Assembly: GCA_014773175.1 (NCBI GenBank)
Contig: VXCM01003480.1
Location: 1 to 64,000 of the forward strand
Direction of reading: 5' to 3'
Length of the DNA stretch: 64,000 nt
Source of the DNA: Lucifuga dentata
Lineage: Eukaryota; Chordata; Actinopteri; Ophidiiformes; Bythitidae
Shown: in pieces, positions 45,601 through 56,782 of the stretch
How the letters are laid out: each line of letters opens with the position of its first letter
Numbering within the stretch: the first letter of the stretch is position 1
The notes under the pieces: model-generated
Seen by the model: the letters and a program-made list of their open reading frames with translations, nothing else
Database searches by the model: none
What the model was told of the DNA's origin: nothing
Position numbers and translations under genes: made by a program

Positions 45601-47834
45601 CAGACAAGTTCTGTACATTACAGCTAAATATGATGTTTGTAAGATGCCTCTTAGATGGTTATGTTTTTATTCTTTTACTCTGTGGATAAAGTAGCATCAA
45701 AGTGAATTTCTCTCTCTCTCTCTCTCCCTCCCTCAGTACCTCTGGCCATACCTGCTAATCTGGAGGTTTTTCCATCCTCCTACAGCTCGCTGCAGGTGAG
45801 TTGGGAGGCAGCGCCTGGTGCAACACAGTACATGATACTGTATTCTGCGCTGAACCATGGAGAGCCTGATGATGCCAAGGAGGTGAGATACTGGATTACA
45901 AAATTGATATGTATATTATATCCTGTATGTTTAGCATGGCACTGGCAATTTGGGAATAAGTGTGTAATAAGCAAGTGTGCTCCATTTTTTTAATGGCATG
46001 TCAGGCTTTCATTGTTTCGGATTATATATTCCACTTCCTCTCCCCACTAAGTGATTTCTCACAGCCCTCAATTTCTTGAACCCTGCATGCATAAATGTGT
46101 AGCTGCAGAAGGAGTTTGAGGCTAAAACCAGGGAAAAGGAGGAAAACAGAGGGAGCTGACGTCACCTTCACAATAAATTGTAATATATTTTGTATTGTTA
46201 ATGTACAATACAGTCAGGACTGATGTTGTGACAGGCTTATTACTACAAAACAATAAATGTTCTGCTACTGTGGTTTCATAAGTCAAGGAATTTTGAAGTT
46301 CACCCACATTTGCATGTTTTCCTTTATCACTGTAGGAGAAATTTGGTGCGGATCAGACGGTGGTAGAGCTGGAAGGGTTAATACCATCCACAGACTACTC
46401 CATCACTCTTTATGCCCTCTATGATGAAGAACCCAGTGACCCCATCACCACCGTTGCCACCACATGTAAAGGACTCTGAAATTTTCCAAAAAGTTCTCAT
46501 CTGTTTTTTTCCCACTTTCCTTCTCCTCACTTGCTCCCTATGCCTTAAAGCCATTTTATTCCCTCCCCTTTTCTCAGCTCTTTTTTCTACCATTTTTCCT
46601 TCCTTTCATTTCTTACCTCCTGTTCTCCCCTGTCCTTTTTTCTTATCTTTCATTTCTCAAAAGCACCAATCAAACAAACAGCTACAATTGTTCTAATCAT
46701 TCTTGCCCTTTTCTGCTCCACATTCACCACTCCCTCCTTTCGTCAATTGTTCCCCCTCCTTGCAGTCTCTCTCCCATCACCAGTGAGTGTTCAGTTCCCA
46801 GTGGTCACCCACAGCATGGTGAGGGTCACCTGGGTGCCTGGTGCCGTGGACGTCCCTGGTCACAGAATCACTTACAGTACCAACCACGGCAGTGACGTCA
46901 AGCAGGTAAACTTCAAAAAGCTTGTGTGATTTCAAATGAGAGCAGTGATTACAAATGCAGACGTTAAAAACTCCTCACAGTTATTATCAGTTTATCTCAT
47001 CTCTTATTCTCATCTTTTTCCAGGTGGAAGTCACAGGACAGAACTCAGTGCTGCTGCAGAACCTGTCATCTTTATCCAAATACCTGGTTTCAGTGCAGTC
47101 TCACTACCTGCAAGGCCTTTCTGCAGCACTCACCAGCAACGTCACCACATGTAAGACACAGACACACACACTTGATTAGACTGCAGGGATGTAGATAAAT
47201 TCAGATCCGATATGATGAGATGAGACTGACGTAACTTAACTCCTTTTTCCCCACACCTTCCTTACCAGCATCTTCTTTCCATCATCATGAATGAAATGTC
47301 TGCACCACATGCCAAGGTTTTGTCTGATGGCACAGGGATTTATTTTGTGTGACAGCAAAGAGAAGAAACTAGCTGAGCTGTGAGGTGGCATGATCATGAA
47401 AAAATATCAAAACCAGCAAAAATAATCTCATATTCCCTTTCCTTTACCCATGCATCAACCCTAGTGAAGGTGCCTTCCCCATCAGACCTCAGGGTGACCA
47501 ATTTTTCAGGCAGTGATATCACGGTGCGCTGGGAAGCAGCAGCTGATGATGTCGTCTCCTACCTCATCAAGTGGATCTCCCTCAGCGGAGGAGACCTGCA
47601 GCAGGTGGGAGGGAATGGATGGGTGCTATTCATTCTGTACGTCCAACACACAAATGAATGTAGATGTTAACGTCTTTGCTTTGTGTGTGTTTTAGTTGAG
47701 GGTGAGTGGAGACAGTGAGGGGGCGATCCTGGAGGGCGTGGAGGATGATAAGGAATACCAGATCTCTCTGTCTGCACTGTATGGAGATGGAGCTCAGAGT
47801 GAAGCTGTGGCAATACGCTATAGCACCTGTGAGT

Positions 47835-47893
<59 letters not shown>

Positions 47894-50800
47894 NCACACA
47901 CACACACATACACACACACACATGCACCAGTAAAAACACACAGCAGCTACACAAATCACAAAAGCTACACAAAAGGTAATTGTGTCCAATCAGCAGCACT
48001 GGAGCATACACAAGTATTAGCTGTGATAGCATTATTGTAGGAAAGACAAAGAAAAGAGTGCCACCTACAGAGATCAAGATAGATCTGATTCATCCTATTC
48101 ATTCAAATGATTAAGCAATCAGCGCAGTCTAAACAATATTGCGTGTAGACATACTATAACAATCATTCATAAATTATTTCTACACTGTATTTTGTCCCGA
48201 CAGTGTCTGGTGGAGGCCCGTCCAGCGTATCGGTCTCAGAGGAAACGCCGGTTAGCTTTGTGGTCAGCTGGGTTTCGCCCAATGCTCATGTTCTTCAGTA
48301 TCGTGTCTCTTACACCGCACTGACTGGAGCTGAAACCCAGGAGAGCACAGTATGTAGGCAGTACTTGTCATCTTTCTTTTTGCTGGATAAGTAAATCATC
48401 GAGTTCTTCAGGGGTCATGGAAATTTGGTCTTGCATTATATCACCTGGAGAGGTTCTTTGCTGCAGTTTGGAGATTGGTTGCATGTCTACAGCACTTCAA
48501 CTGTAACACTAATGCCAACTTCAGACTACATGAACCCTGATTTTATGACAGGAACCAAATTACTGCTCATTCACATCACTTGATGGGGATTTTTGAACCC
48601 TGAGCTTGGCATAACCAACACAAAATTTAACCCCATGTCAGTTTAGATGTGCATTCAGTGAGGATGATCATAGATGGTGATCTATGTGTTATGCCACCCA
48701 CGTGTAACCCCACCCTAAGATCCAAGGTGAAGCAAGGGGTAGTTGACTCATTTTTTCTATTTGTTTTCTGCAGGTGTTGGTCCCCGGTGGTGAAAAGCAC
48801 GTGGTGCTACAGTATCTGCTGCCAGATACACGGTACAGCATTCAGGTGACTGCCGAGTATCGAAACAGAGAAGGCGGCAGCGGATCAGCTCAAGGAAAAA
48901 CCAGTGAGTCAAACATTGGCCTGCTTGAAAACTTGTCATTAGCCTCGACAATGCTGAGTGATTATATGCAATTAGCTTGTCATCAAATGTGACAAAAAAT
49001 TACTTGTTACTCATCTATGACTTTGTAAAGTGACATGCAGTTAAGTAGTCTAATATTTTAATGTCAAAGAAAGGTCTAATTTAAATGATGTGATATGGAA
49101 ATAACATAGTTTCGGAAAAATCTAGTGAGATATGATGTATAATTTCATGTTTCATTTTTAAAATATATGATTGTTCAGGTCATAAGTCTTAACATTTGTA
49201 GTTTCTGCTAATGCAGCAAAGGCATGTAAAGGATTTTGGTAGTTAATTTGTCTAAAAAGTAAGATGGTGCACAGGCAAATCTCACACAAACCTGGAGTCT
49301 TACAGTAAAAACTAAAGGCTTTAATCTCACTTTGATTATTAGGTTGAAGCTGTTCCTCGTGCTTCTGTTTGCCTGCTTTGCTGATTGATCTCTGACCTTT
49401 CTGTGACATGTACAGTACATCTGATTGCATCCCTTTTTCATCCATCTATCTGTCTCTGTCCCACTCTCTCTCTCTCTCAGCCAGTCTTCGGGTGAGCAGT
49501 GTGAGTGTGGTCAGGTCAGATCACTCCAGTATCTGTGTGTCCTGGAGGCCCGTGTCAGCCGTCGATGGATACCGCATCATCATACAGTCTGTCAAAGGTC
49601 CTTTACAGTAACTGATCTGATGTTCTGAAGAAGCAGCTAATTAGTACTCAATGCTACAGAAACCACACATTGTTCATTTATTAGTTTGTGTGTGTGTTTG
49701 TGTGTGTGCGTGTGCGTGTACAGACAAGCAAACAAAAGAAGAAACTGTGGACGAGTCCAGGAGTAGTTTCTGTTTCACTGATCTGGAACCAGAGACTGTA
49801 TATCGGATCAGTGTGCATTCCCTTCTTGGATCAGTAGAGGGTGCTGCTGTCTCCATTCTCCATCCAACAGGTTTGACATAATCACAGTAACACTGATATG
49901 ATATGAATAAACACTTTGATAGATATTGAGCTAGTTGGCTTCCTAAAAAGTCAAACATATTGTCCTCTAAACTCCTTTTTTTTTTTTTTAAATAAATGTT
50001 ACAGCCACGGCTCCAGCCAGAATCCCTATCCACCCCTGGCTGTACCCAGTACATAACGAAGGTAATTCAATATCATATTGCATTTATGTTCTGCTACAGA
50101 AATGACTTTGACCTGCATATATTTCCAAATCCCTTTTTCAATTGTTAATTGAAATGGGTCTGGAACTTCTTTCTGAGACTTTAGGGTTAAGATCTAAAAT
50201 GCATTGATGTTGCCAAAGAAATCCCTTCAATGAATGGTTCTCTCCTTGCTTATAATGAGTCCATACTGCCCTCTTGTGTTCCAGTGTGTCCTGAAGTCAC
50301 CATCAGAAACAGCATTGTCAAAGGTGAGGAAAGCTTTCTTTGCATCAAATTAAAAAGTTTAGTGCTATACCATGGTGTCTTGGAAAGATTACTCTCATTT
50401 TTTTTTCGGTGTGTGTGTTTGTCTCAGGGTTTGACATGATGGAGGCTTTTGGTCTGACGCAGAAAGCTTACTCATCAGTAGAGGGCGTGGCAGCTGAGCC
50501 TTTCGTTTTCAATACATTACCCACCTATACTCTGTATAAAAACATCCAACTGACACAGAGCACAAAGTAAGACTCTCCTAGTTTTAATTTACTAACTTCC
50601 TATTTCCTTTTTCCTTATTTTTACATAAATCTTTACACTAATATCCATAATAACTTAACCACTCAACATGATGTTTTTAAAGGTTTCCTTCTTTCCCTCC
50701 AGGTTCATTCATCCAGCAGGTTTCTCTCCGGAGCACACCATCAGCATCACCTTCCGCATTCTGCAGGACACACCCAGGGAACCCTTCGCCCTCTGGCAGC

Positions 50801-51481
50801 TCACTGACAATGACTTCCAGCCCAAAATGGGAGTGGTGCTTGACCGTGAGTAACTCTGAAAACAGCATCGTAATCAAGTTATCCTCACATCCAGTGATAA
50901 GATCTTAGCATGCCATCGGGGCCCTGTAGACGATGAAACGGGAGCATAGGCTAACAGAACAAGCATCAAAAAGCACCATTTTACAGACTTGCTTGAATAT
51001 GATCTGTTATTTCATTGTTTTTATTTTTATCCATGATGAACACTTTTATTGGTTTATTCAGCTAGTTTTTGTGCTCTACTTTTGGTGAAAAGTTAATCGG
51101 AATTGGAAATTCAGTTTCATCTGTAGACATTGTCATTCCTCCTAATGGGCACTGGGGCAGATAGGCTTTGAAGGAATGAATGAATTAATCAATCAGTTGG
51201 TCCATCACTCAATTAATCAATCAATCTGCCAGGTACAAATATCATCTATGTTTGTTACTCCAGCAACTACTAAGCACCTGGTCTACTTCAGCCTGGACTA
51301 CAGAGGGGAGGTGCAGGAGTTGACCTTTGACCAGCCGCAGGTCCAGAGGCTGTTCTATGGAAGTTTCCACAAGGTGAGATCATTCACACTGAGCAAAGCC
51401 TGGAGAAAAATTAAAGTCTAGATGTACTACTCTTACAACACAAATTAGTTTGAGGAAATATTGTGTTTTTCAAATGGTATG

Positions 51482-51518
<37 letters not shown>

Positions 51519-54500
51519 TAATAATAATAATAATAATAATAATAATAGTATTTTTGAGAAAAAACAAACTTACAAAAAAAACCCACCAATTTGAGAGACT
51601 ATGACCCAGCTTCATCATATAACATGTTCATGTTTTCATAGTCGAGCTGAACATAATGTCTCACATTACATTTCTCACCAGTATATATGAGGCAAAATAA
51701 TAGATTACGGAAAGCTATAAATGAAAAAAATGGTGGATCTGTAAAGTGCTACATATAAATAAAGGCGTCTTAAGGACATAATAACTTTAATTTGTTTTAT
51801 TAAGGTAACATTAATTTAGCTTGTTTTTCAGTTGACATCTCCATTAAATTTTGATTGAGTTGAGCAGTAAATTTAATTCCTGTGAAACTGACTCCAAGTG
51901 TATTGCTCATGGGCACTTGGTTAGGATACATAACTTCTGACACTTATAAATTAACCCTGTCATTGTTTCTCTTGTGACTACAGGTTGAGACTATAAACCA
52001 GTCAATCTTCTTTCCTTTATGATTTGCAGGTTCACCTGTCTGTCAGCCAGGTGAGTGTGTCTCTGTCTGTAGACTGCCAGCGTGTGGGTGAGAGGCCGGC
52101 CCGTCCCCTCGGCAACCTGCCGACTGATGGCTTTGAGATGCTGGGAAAACTGGTGAAGACCAGAGGTCCCAACAGTGGATCTACCCCAGTACGTTCTATT
52201 ATTTCTAGTCTAGTCCATTCTAGTCTATTCTAGTCCCTTTATTGCAAGTTTGTTGTGTTGCATTTGCATTGTCAACCTGTGTCCTGCGTATTTAGTTCCA
52301 GCTGCAGTCCTTTGAGATCGTCTGTAACACAACGTGGGTTTCAGAGGACACCTGCTGTGACCTGCCTGGACTGGTCAGTCTGTTAACATGTCCTGATCAC
52401 TATGACTACTTACATTTTGGTACATATTGTAGCTTGCCCAATATCTGAAAGACAATTGAGTGTTTTTTTTGTTTTATGACATTTGTTATCAGTTTTTCTA
52501 GCAGTATTACAGCTAGAGTAACACAATGGTGGGGATGTAAGAGGCCGTTAAAATATAAACAGTGAAACTGCGGCTTTGAGGGCTGAATTATTATCTTGAA
52601 TGTTACTGGTTTAATAAGATGGCTGTGCTGTTTGGCTCTGTGTGCATCAGAGAGATGAGGAAAGCTGTCCAGCCCAGGCGTACACCTGTACCTGTTCTTC
52701 TGACATCCCAGGAGCCCCAGGCCCCCCCGGGCCTACTGTAAGTCACCTTAAGGGCTCAGTTTGGCTTCAGTACTCATTGAATGTGTGGCTAACACTGAAT
52801 TCTTTTTTTTTTCGTACAGGGGAAGCCAGGTCCCCGTGGCGAGAAAGGTGAGAAAGGAGAGCAAGGAGAAAAGGTCAGATGTCAGAATTTACTCTGCTTT
52901 TTTAAAGGAGCTTTCATAGAAATTGCCATGGAGACCTAAATTAATGTCCTTGAGTGTAATTCCTGTTTTTCAGGGAGAGGTGGGTCCTCCAGGAAGGTCT
53001 GGGATTGAGGGTGGCCTGGGACCTCTGGGCAACAGAGGGCCTCGAGGGATGACCGTGCAAGGCAAAGTGGTGGGAAACCTTTTCCTCTTTAACCTTAGCC
53101 TGTAATGTGTGTCTGTGCACAGAGATAGACTGTAGATACCCTGCTAAATAATTTGGTGCTGAGTATAATTTATTAGTTTTTTTTTTTCCCCCTTATTTAA
53201 AAGGGTCCACCAGGTGCAAGGGGGGAAAAGGGGGATCTTGGCAGACCTGGAGTCCAGGTGAGGTTAAACTGAACTAGTTACAGTTACCAGAAGAATGCAC
53301 AAAAACATTTTGGGATATCTGCTTCTGATTTCTCTCTCTCTCTCCAACATTCCTGTCACTCTTTAATTTTCTCTTGTTCACTCTTCTTCTGTGTAGGGTT
53401 TACCAGGACCTCCAGGTCCAAAAGGGGAAGTGGGGATCCCAGGTCCCAAGGTGAGATGAACAGCCCCACTAAATACAGCACAATGTTAACTATTCTTCAT
53501 ACAGTTGGTCTGGCAGAAGAAGTCTTCCCCTCGCTGTCTTTTCTTCTGCCCTCATCTCTCTGCAATGTGTTTGACAGGGAATTAGGGGAGCTGAAGGTTC
53601 CATCGGTGCACCAGGCCTTACTGGACCCAGGGTGAGAAGTTCATTTGAAATGTCTGAAAGGTTTAATAATTGTGTTTCTTCTTAGAAACTGAATTGTATT
53701 TATTTGATATGATATGAACCTCAGTGGACATGGAATTCTGGGAATGTTGTAAAACTCTGAGGCAACCTGAACAGCAAAGTCAGGAAAGGCTCAGAAAAAT
53801 CAGAAGGGACTTTGAAAATTCTGTGGAGAGATCATGGATTTTCTTTATCAGACCAGGGAGGATTAAGATTTTAGTTCATGAAAGTGTTCCGACTTTATTG
53901 TGAAGAGTCATGAAAAATTAATAGAATCTCACATTAAGTCCTTGGTGTGATTACTGAGATTACATTAATAGCAGTGGCAAAGTTTATTTTACTTGTTTTC
54001 ATGTATGTCTGTTAATTTATTCTGCCATTTGTCCCACTCTGTCAATGTCCTGGTCAGGGTTTCCAAGGAATGCCAGGACACCCAGGGCCTACTGGGGAGA
54101 GGGGCCCCATGGGGTCCGTGGGACCTACGGTAAGACCAGAGGGACAAACAGCGACATCAGTGATATCTCTCACATTATGTTGTTTATCTCATGTGTATGT
54201 TTCACTTTTCCAGGGTTTGTCTGGGACTAAAGGGGAAAGAGGAGAGAAGGCGAGTTACAGTTTTATTGTCAAATTCATTTTCTTACAGCAAAGTGGATAT
54301 CTGTGACTTTGTTGATGTTTTACAGGGGGAGCCTCAGTCTATGGCCATCATCTACCAGTTGGTTACACAGGCCTGTGAACAACTAGTGCACAGTAAGTAT
54401 CTTCAACAAAATAAACATAAACACACTCACTTACCCACACTTTACCCAGTTTTGTGTTTTTCCTTTTTCAGAGGAGGTGTTGAAGCTGGACATGTTTATA

Positions 54501-56055
54501 AATGAGATGAGTCGTAAGCCAGCCCCTATTGAGGAGCCAGTGGGGCCCCCGGGGGAGCCTGGCATACCAGGACCCAAGGGCCCACCAGGCTCCAGGGGTA
54601 CCCAGGGGCAGCTTGGCGCAAGGGGGAGACCTGGGAGGCCTGGATATCCAGGAGAACAGGGTAAGATGCATGCAGACACACTACTGCAGTGTTTCTGTTA
54701 CGTAATACATCACTGAAAAAATGAAAGAAAATCTAATCAAACTTTCATGTTTTCATTGGCTTGAAAATGCCTTTAAATGAGTTTATCTTCAAATTTTATT
54801 CTGAGACCACTGCAATGAATTTAATAAACCCAACTGTGCTGAGTTACCTTTCTTATTTCTCTGCTTTTCTGCAGGAAGGAGAGGTATGCCAGGGGAGAAA
54901 GGTGATCCAGGGGTCAATGTCCAGGGGTCTGCAGGGCTCAAAGGATTTGCAGGTATCTCTTTACTGGTCATCTGTTCTGATGTGTTACCAGGACTCAGTA
55001 TGTGAGGATGCTAGTGAAGTATAAAGATCAGAATGTGTGTCATGGTAGTTTGGACTATGAACTTAGCACCACCCATTCTCACAACTCAGTGCCACTAACA
55101 GTATAAGCATAGAATCATGAGTGCACCCCTATACTAATGTGCCTTTATGATATGTTTGCATTGTGTGTTTGTGTGTTTGTCTGCAGGTCCTCCTGGTGAG
55201 TCCAAACTGGGAGCCCCAGGTTACAAAGGGGAGGACGGTAAGCCAGGACCCCCAGGTATCCCTGGATCTTCCGGCCAGCCAGGTGAGACTGGACCCCCGG
55301 GTGTGTGTGACANCCCCCAGGTATCCCTGGATCTTCCGGCCAGCCAGGTGAGACTGGACCCCCGGGTGTGTGTGACAGCAGTTCAGGGTGCTACAGAGTT
55401 CCCCAGCAACCAGGTAAGCTCATAGGACGGTGTTACAAGCTCAAGCTATGCCTCTTTCACACAGATAATCTGGGAAAATTGTGATATTATAATCCTGGTC
55501 CATCCTGGAGCCTGTGTTGTGACCAGATGTCAGTAGGTGGCTCATAATAATAAAACAAAATGAAGTTGGTTTAAAAGCTATATGCCTTAACAGGACAGAA
55601 TATCACAAAGATCTTGGTTTTGGGGTTTCAACTCATACTGCAATTAATAATAATAATGGCACTAAGACAACCCTGTTTATTCTATTTCTGTTTGACCAAA
55701 ATAACATTTGAATTGAGTCTCCCCCACACTTACTGTTGATTCATTTTTATTGAAATATTACTTGTTTGTGTTGAAAGTATCCAATTTTATCTCTTAAATT
55801 TGTGGTAATAAAGTTAATGGATGGAATGAATGCATTCTTAAAATCCAAATAACTTTTTAATGTTTTGCAAAAAAAATAAAGTCTGCCTGTTTGTGGCTGT
55901 ATTTTATTCCAACATTTTGACTTTTCACTGGAATTTTTGACAGTCACTTGCTCAAACTTCTAGCAGAGTTGATTGAAATTGATCATAAGTGACTGACAGT
56001 TTTTCATGTGTTCTTTTTTGTTACAGAAGACCCTTATTATGGCTACCAGCCCTGA
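31307..56055 (+). CDS. col20a1: Collagen alpha-1(XX) chain, FACIT collagen (41 coding exons)
   Basis: A secreted fibril-associated collagen. Order of domains: signal peptide, FN3, basic linker, von Willebrand A, six more FN3 units, TSP-N/laminin-G-like domain, two short triple helices split by a non-collagenous NC2, and a short tail [10 protein letters not shown] placed 41 coding exons whose lengths sum to 4,713 bases (1,570 residues) with all splice phases agreeing, if the false duplication at 55249-55377 is counted once. Exon coordinates are given in the block entries that follow. [19 protein letters not shown] at the N-terminus and the order FN3-VWA-FN3-TSPN-collagen identify type XX rather than XII, XIV or XXI. 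The human chain, as I recall, is shorter with six FN3 units in all, so a seventh here needs checking. Odd points are one GC-AG intron, a Lys/Arg-rich linker, and a C-x5-C motif at the helix end. Confidence 0.92.
31487..31619. repeat. Assembly-derived direct repeat around N at 31553
   Basis: An identical 66-base block on both sides of the N, spanning the left end of the TTAA element. Confidence 0.9.
31494..32214. mobile_element. TTAA-flanked element in a col20a1 intron, with two assembly duplications
   Basis: Starts AGGACCATACCACCC after TTAA (31490-31493) and ends GGTATCGTCCT before TTAA (32215-32218). It contains two single-N junctions, at 31553 (66-base repeat 31487-31552 and 31554-31619) and 31920 (64-base repeat 31856-31919 and 31921-31984). 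True length is therefore about 590 bases. Confidence 0.85.
31856..31984. repeat. Assembly-derived direct repeat around N at 31920
   Basis: An identical 64-base block on both sides of the N, inside the same TTAA element. Confidence 0.9.
33697..34243. mobile_element. TA-flanked inverted-repeat element
   Basis: Left end CCGTAAATGCTCTATTA, right end TAATAGAGAATTTACGG, each bordered by TA. The interior has several degenerate repeats of a (T)TTATA(T)AAGAC(C)AGGC-like unit near both ends. It lies 26 bases after a col20a1 donor site and has no transposase frame. Confidence 0.7.
34300..37304. other. col20a1 intron 2, remaining part
   Basis: Contains (CT)n-(CA)n at 35596-35670 with an N at 35633, (AG)n at about 36507-36536 and (CT)n at about 36866-36912. 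No gene is recognised. Confidence 0.75.
37449..41569. other. col20a1 intron 3
   Basis: A 4.1 kb intron with poly-T runs at about 39259-39289, 39763-39796 (N at 39780) and 41359-41387 (N at 41372), and one TTAA element (40363-40946). No gene is recognised. Confidence 0.75.
40363..40946. mobile_element. TTAA-flanked non-autonomous element, intact ends
   Basis: Perfect TTAA on both sides (40359-40362 and 40947-40950). The terminal arms AGGACCATACTGGCCATTTT and its complement at the right end match almost base for base. It is 584 bases, without a coding frame of transposase size. This is the cleanest copy in the window. Confidence 0.9.
41570..42162 (+). other. col20a1: col20a1 exons 4-5: linker with strongly basic segment
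   Basis: Exons 41570-41740 and 41965-42162. The first is acidic to mixed ([17 protein letters not shown], then Thr/Pro-rich). The second has a run of Lys/Arg/Glu ([20 protein letters not shown]). No fold is expected. The segment joins FN3-1 to the VWA domain. Confidence 0.8.
42640..42676. repeat. (CA)n microsatellite
   Basis: CA run in the intron before the VWA exons. A shorter one lies at about 42450-42472. Confidence 0.95.
42767..43969 (+). other. col20a1: col20a1 exons 6-9: von Willebrand A domain
   Basis: Exons 42767-42934, 43079-43198, 43332-43496, 43811-43969. [14 protein letters not shown] carries the metal-binding DxSxS motif, [15 protein letters not shown] and KGGNTFTG the middle strands, and [14 protein letters not shown] the second metal-site loop. 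The domain closes at [11 protein letters not shown] domains in FACIT collagens bind matrix partners. Confidence 0.93.
44969..45049. repeat. Poly-T and (CTT)n microsatellite around an N
   Basis: Homopolymer T, N at 44988, then a long CTT trinucleotide run. It lies in a col20a1 intron. Its translation as poly-Ser or poly-Glu is not real coding. Confidence 0.95.
47836..47924. repeat. (CA)n microsatellite with N at 47894
   Basis: A long CA run starting seven bases after a col20a1 donor site (47829). Confidence 0.95.
50005..52373 (+). other. col20a1: col20a1 exons 22-28: linker and TSP-N/laminin-G-like domain
   Basis: Exons 50005-50061, 50285-50323 (linkers), 50428-50566, 50703-50845, 51264-51373, 52030-52188, 52296-52373. 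[47 protein letters not shown]-like [16 protein letters not shown], and a closing Cys-rich stretch ([30 protein letters not shown]) are the standard FACIT N-terminal-thrombospondin-like features. Confidence 0.9.
51483..51546. repeat. (AAT)n microsatellite
   Basis: AAT trinucleotide run in a col20a1 intron. Confidence 0.95.
52651..55413 (+). other. col20a1: col20a1 exons 29-40: triple-helical COL and NC2 segments
   Basis: Exons 52651-52737, 52820-52873, 52974-53069, 53204-53257, 53397-53450, 53578-53631, 54058-54129, 54214-54249, 54326-54392, 54472-54660, 54875-54952, 55187-55413. Four are exactly 54 bases, others 36, 72 or 96, the usual Gly-X-Y exon units. NC2 ([21 protein letters not shown]...[12 protein letters not shown]) splits the helix. 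The helix ends [14 protein letters not shown], giving two cysteines five residues apart. Exon 54214-54249 uses a GC donor. The last exon here contains the duplicated 64 bases around N 55313. The gene finishes in exon 56027-56055. Confidence 0.9.
55249..55377. repeat. Assembly-derived direct repeat around N at 55313, inside col20a1
   Basis: Bases 55249-55312 and 55314-55377 are identical. Together with the N they add 65 bases to the exon, which is not a multiple of three and breaks the Gly-X-Y frame. Counting one copy restores the phase with the last exon. Confidence 0.92.
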
Positions 56056-56339
56056 GTGGATCAGTGATGGTAAAGTGATGACAGTAAGGTGCAGCTCCCA
56101 TCATGATCCTGGTGTGTTTGAAGTGATTGTGGTTCCTTTGAAGCTGAATGACAGACTGAGAATGGAGCTCAAAAGGCAGCACTGAGTTTAGTGTGTTAAA
56201 CTCACCAAAGACTGATTAGAAGCTTCACAAGCTCCATCACACATGAGGAACGGAAAAGGAACAATGTGACATAAAAATGACTGAGATATAAACATGTAGA
56301 ATTACTGAGATTAAGTAACAAGCTTTCCCCACTGGGATT

Positions 56340-56345
56340 AATAAA
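56340..56345 (+). terminator. Polyadenylation signal of col20a1
   Basis: AATAAA 285 bases after the stop codon. Confidence 0.6.
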
Positions 56346-56349
56346 GTGC

Positions 56350-56741
56350 TATCTTACCTTTTAAGCCATTTCCGCACTGAAAACCTTTGTTGTTATGTTT
56401 ATATATTCATGCACTGTATCAATGCCAAGTAGCCTATAAGTATCTTTTTTTCAGTTACATTTCTACCTATTTTATTTGCTCTTCTAACCTTAACTGCCTC
56501 AAGAATAATGGAAATAGATCATCCATGGTGTAAAAACCTTTGTGTTCCATAATATAAATGATACTGTGAGAATGTTTGTTCGTACAAGTGTATTATAATT
56601 TGTATATTGTTAATTATAAATACATTTATTGTATGCAGTTATTTGTTTAGGATATTTTGTATGTATTCTTACTGATAATCCATGTTTACATGTTCTGATA
56701 CCCTGGGGTTTAGGTTACAAACTTTACATGATGTATCTTGG

Positions 56742-56782
<41 letters not shown>

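Larger units (their letters stand above)
44639..49870 (+). other. col20a1: col20a1 exons 10-21: six FN3 units
   Basis: Pairs of exons, one pair per unit: 44639-44820 with 45465-45594; 45737-45882 with 46336-46465; 46766-46905 with 47024-47150; 47465-47604 with 47696-47828; 48204-48349 with 48774-48903; 49481-49597 with 49724-49870. Each unit shows the FN3 Trp in strand B (KLHWTSP, QVSWEAA, RVTWVPG, TVRWEAA, VVSWVSP, CVSWRPV) and the Tyr-containing strand F ([20 protein letters not shown] and similar), and most end with T-T before the next unit. Unit borders coincide with phase-1 introns, so units can be gained or lost in frame. Confidence 0.88.

Noticed and set aside
47630..48077. Val-Cys and His-Thr repeat frames
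   Set aside because: Both strands of a (CA)n microsatellite.
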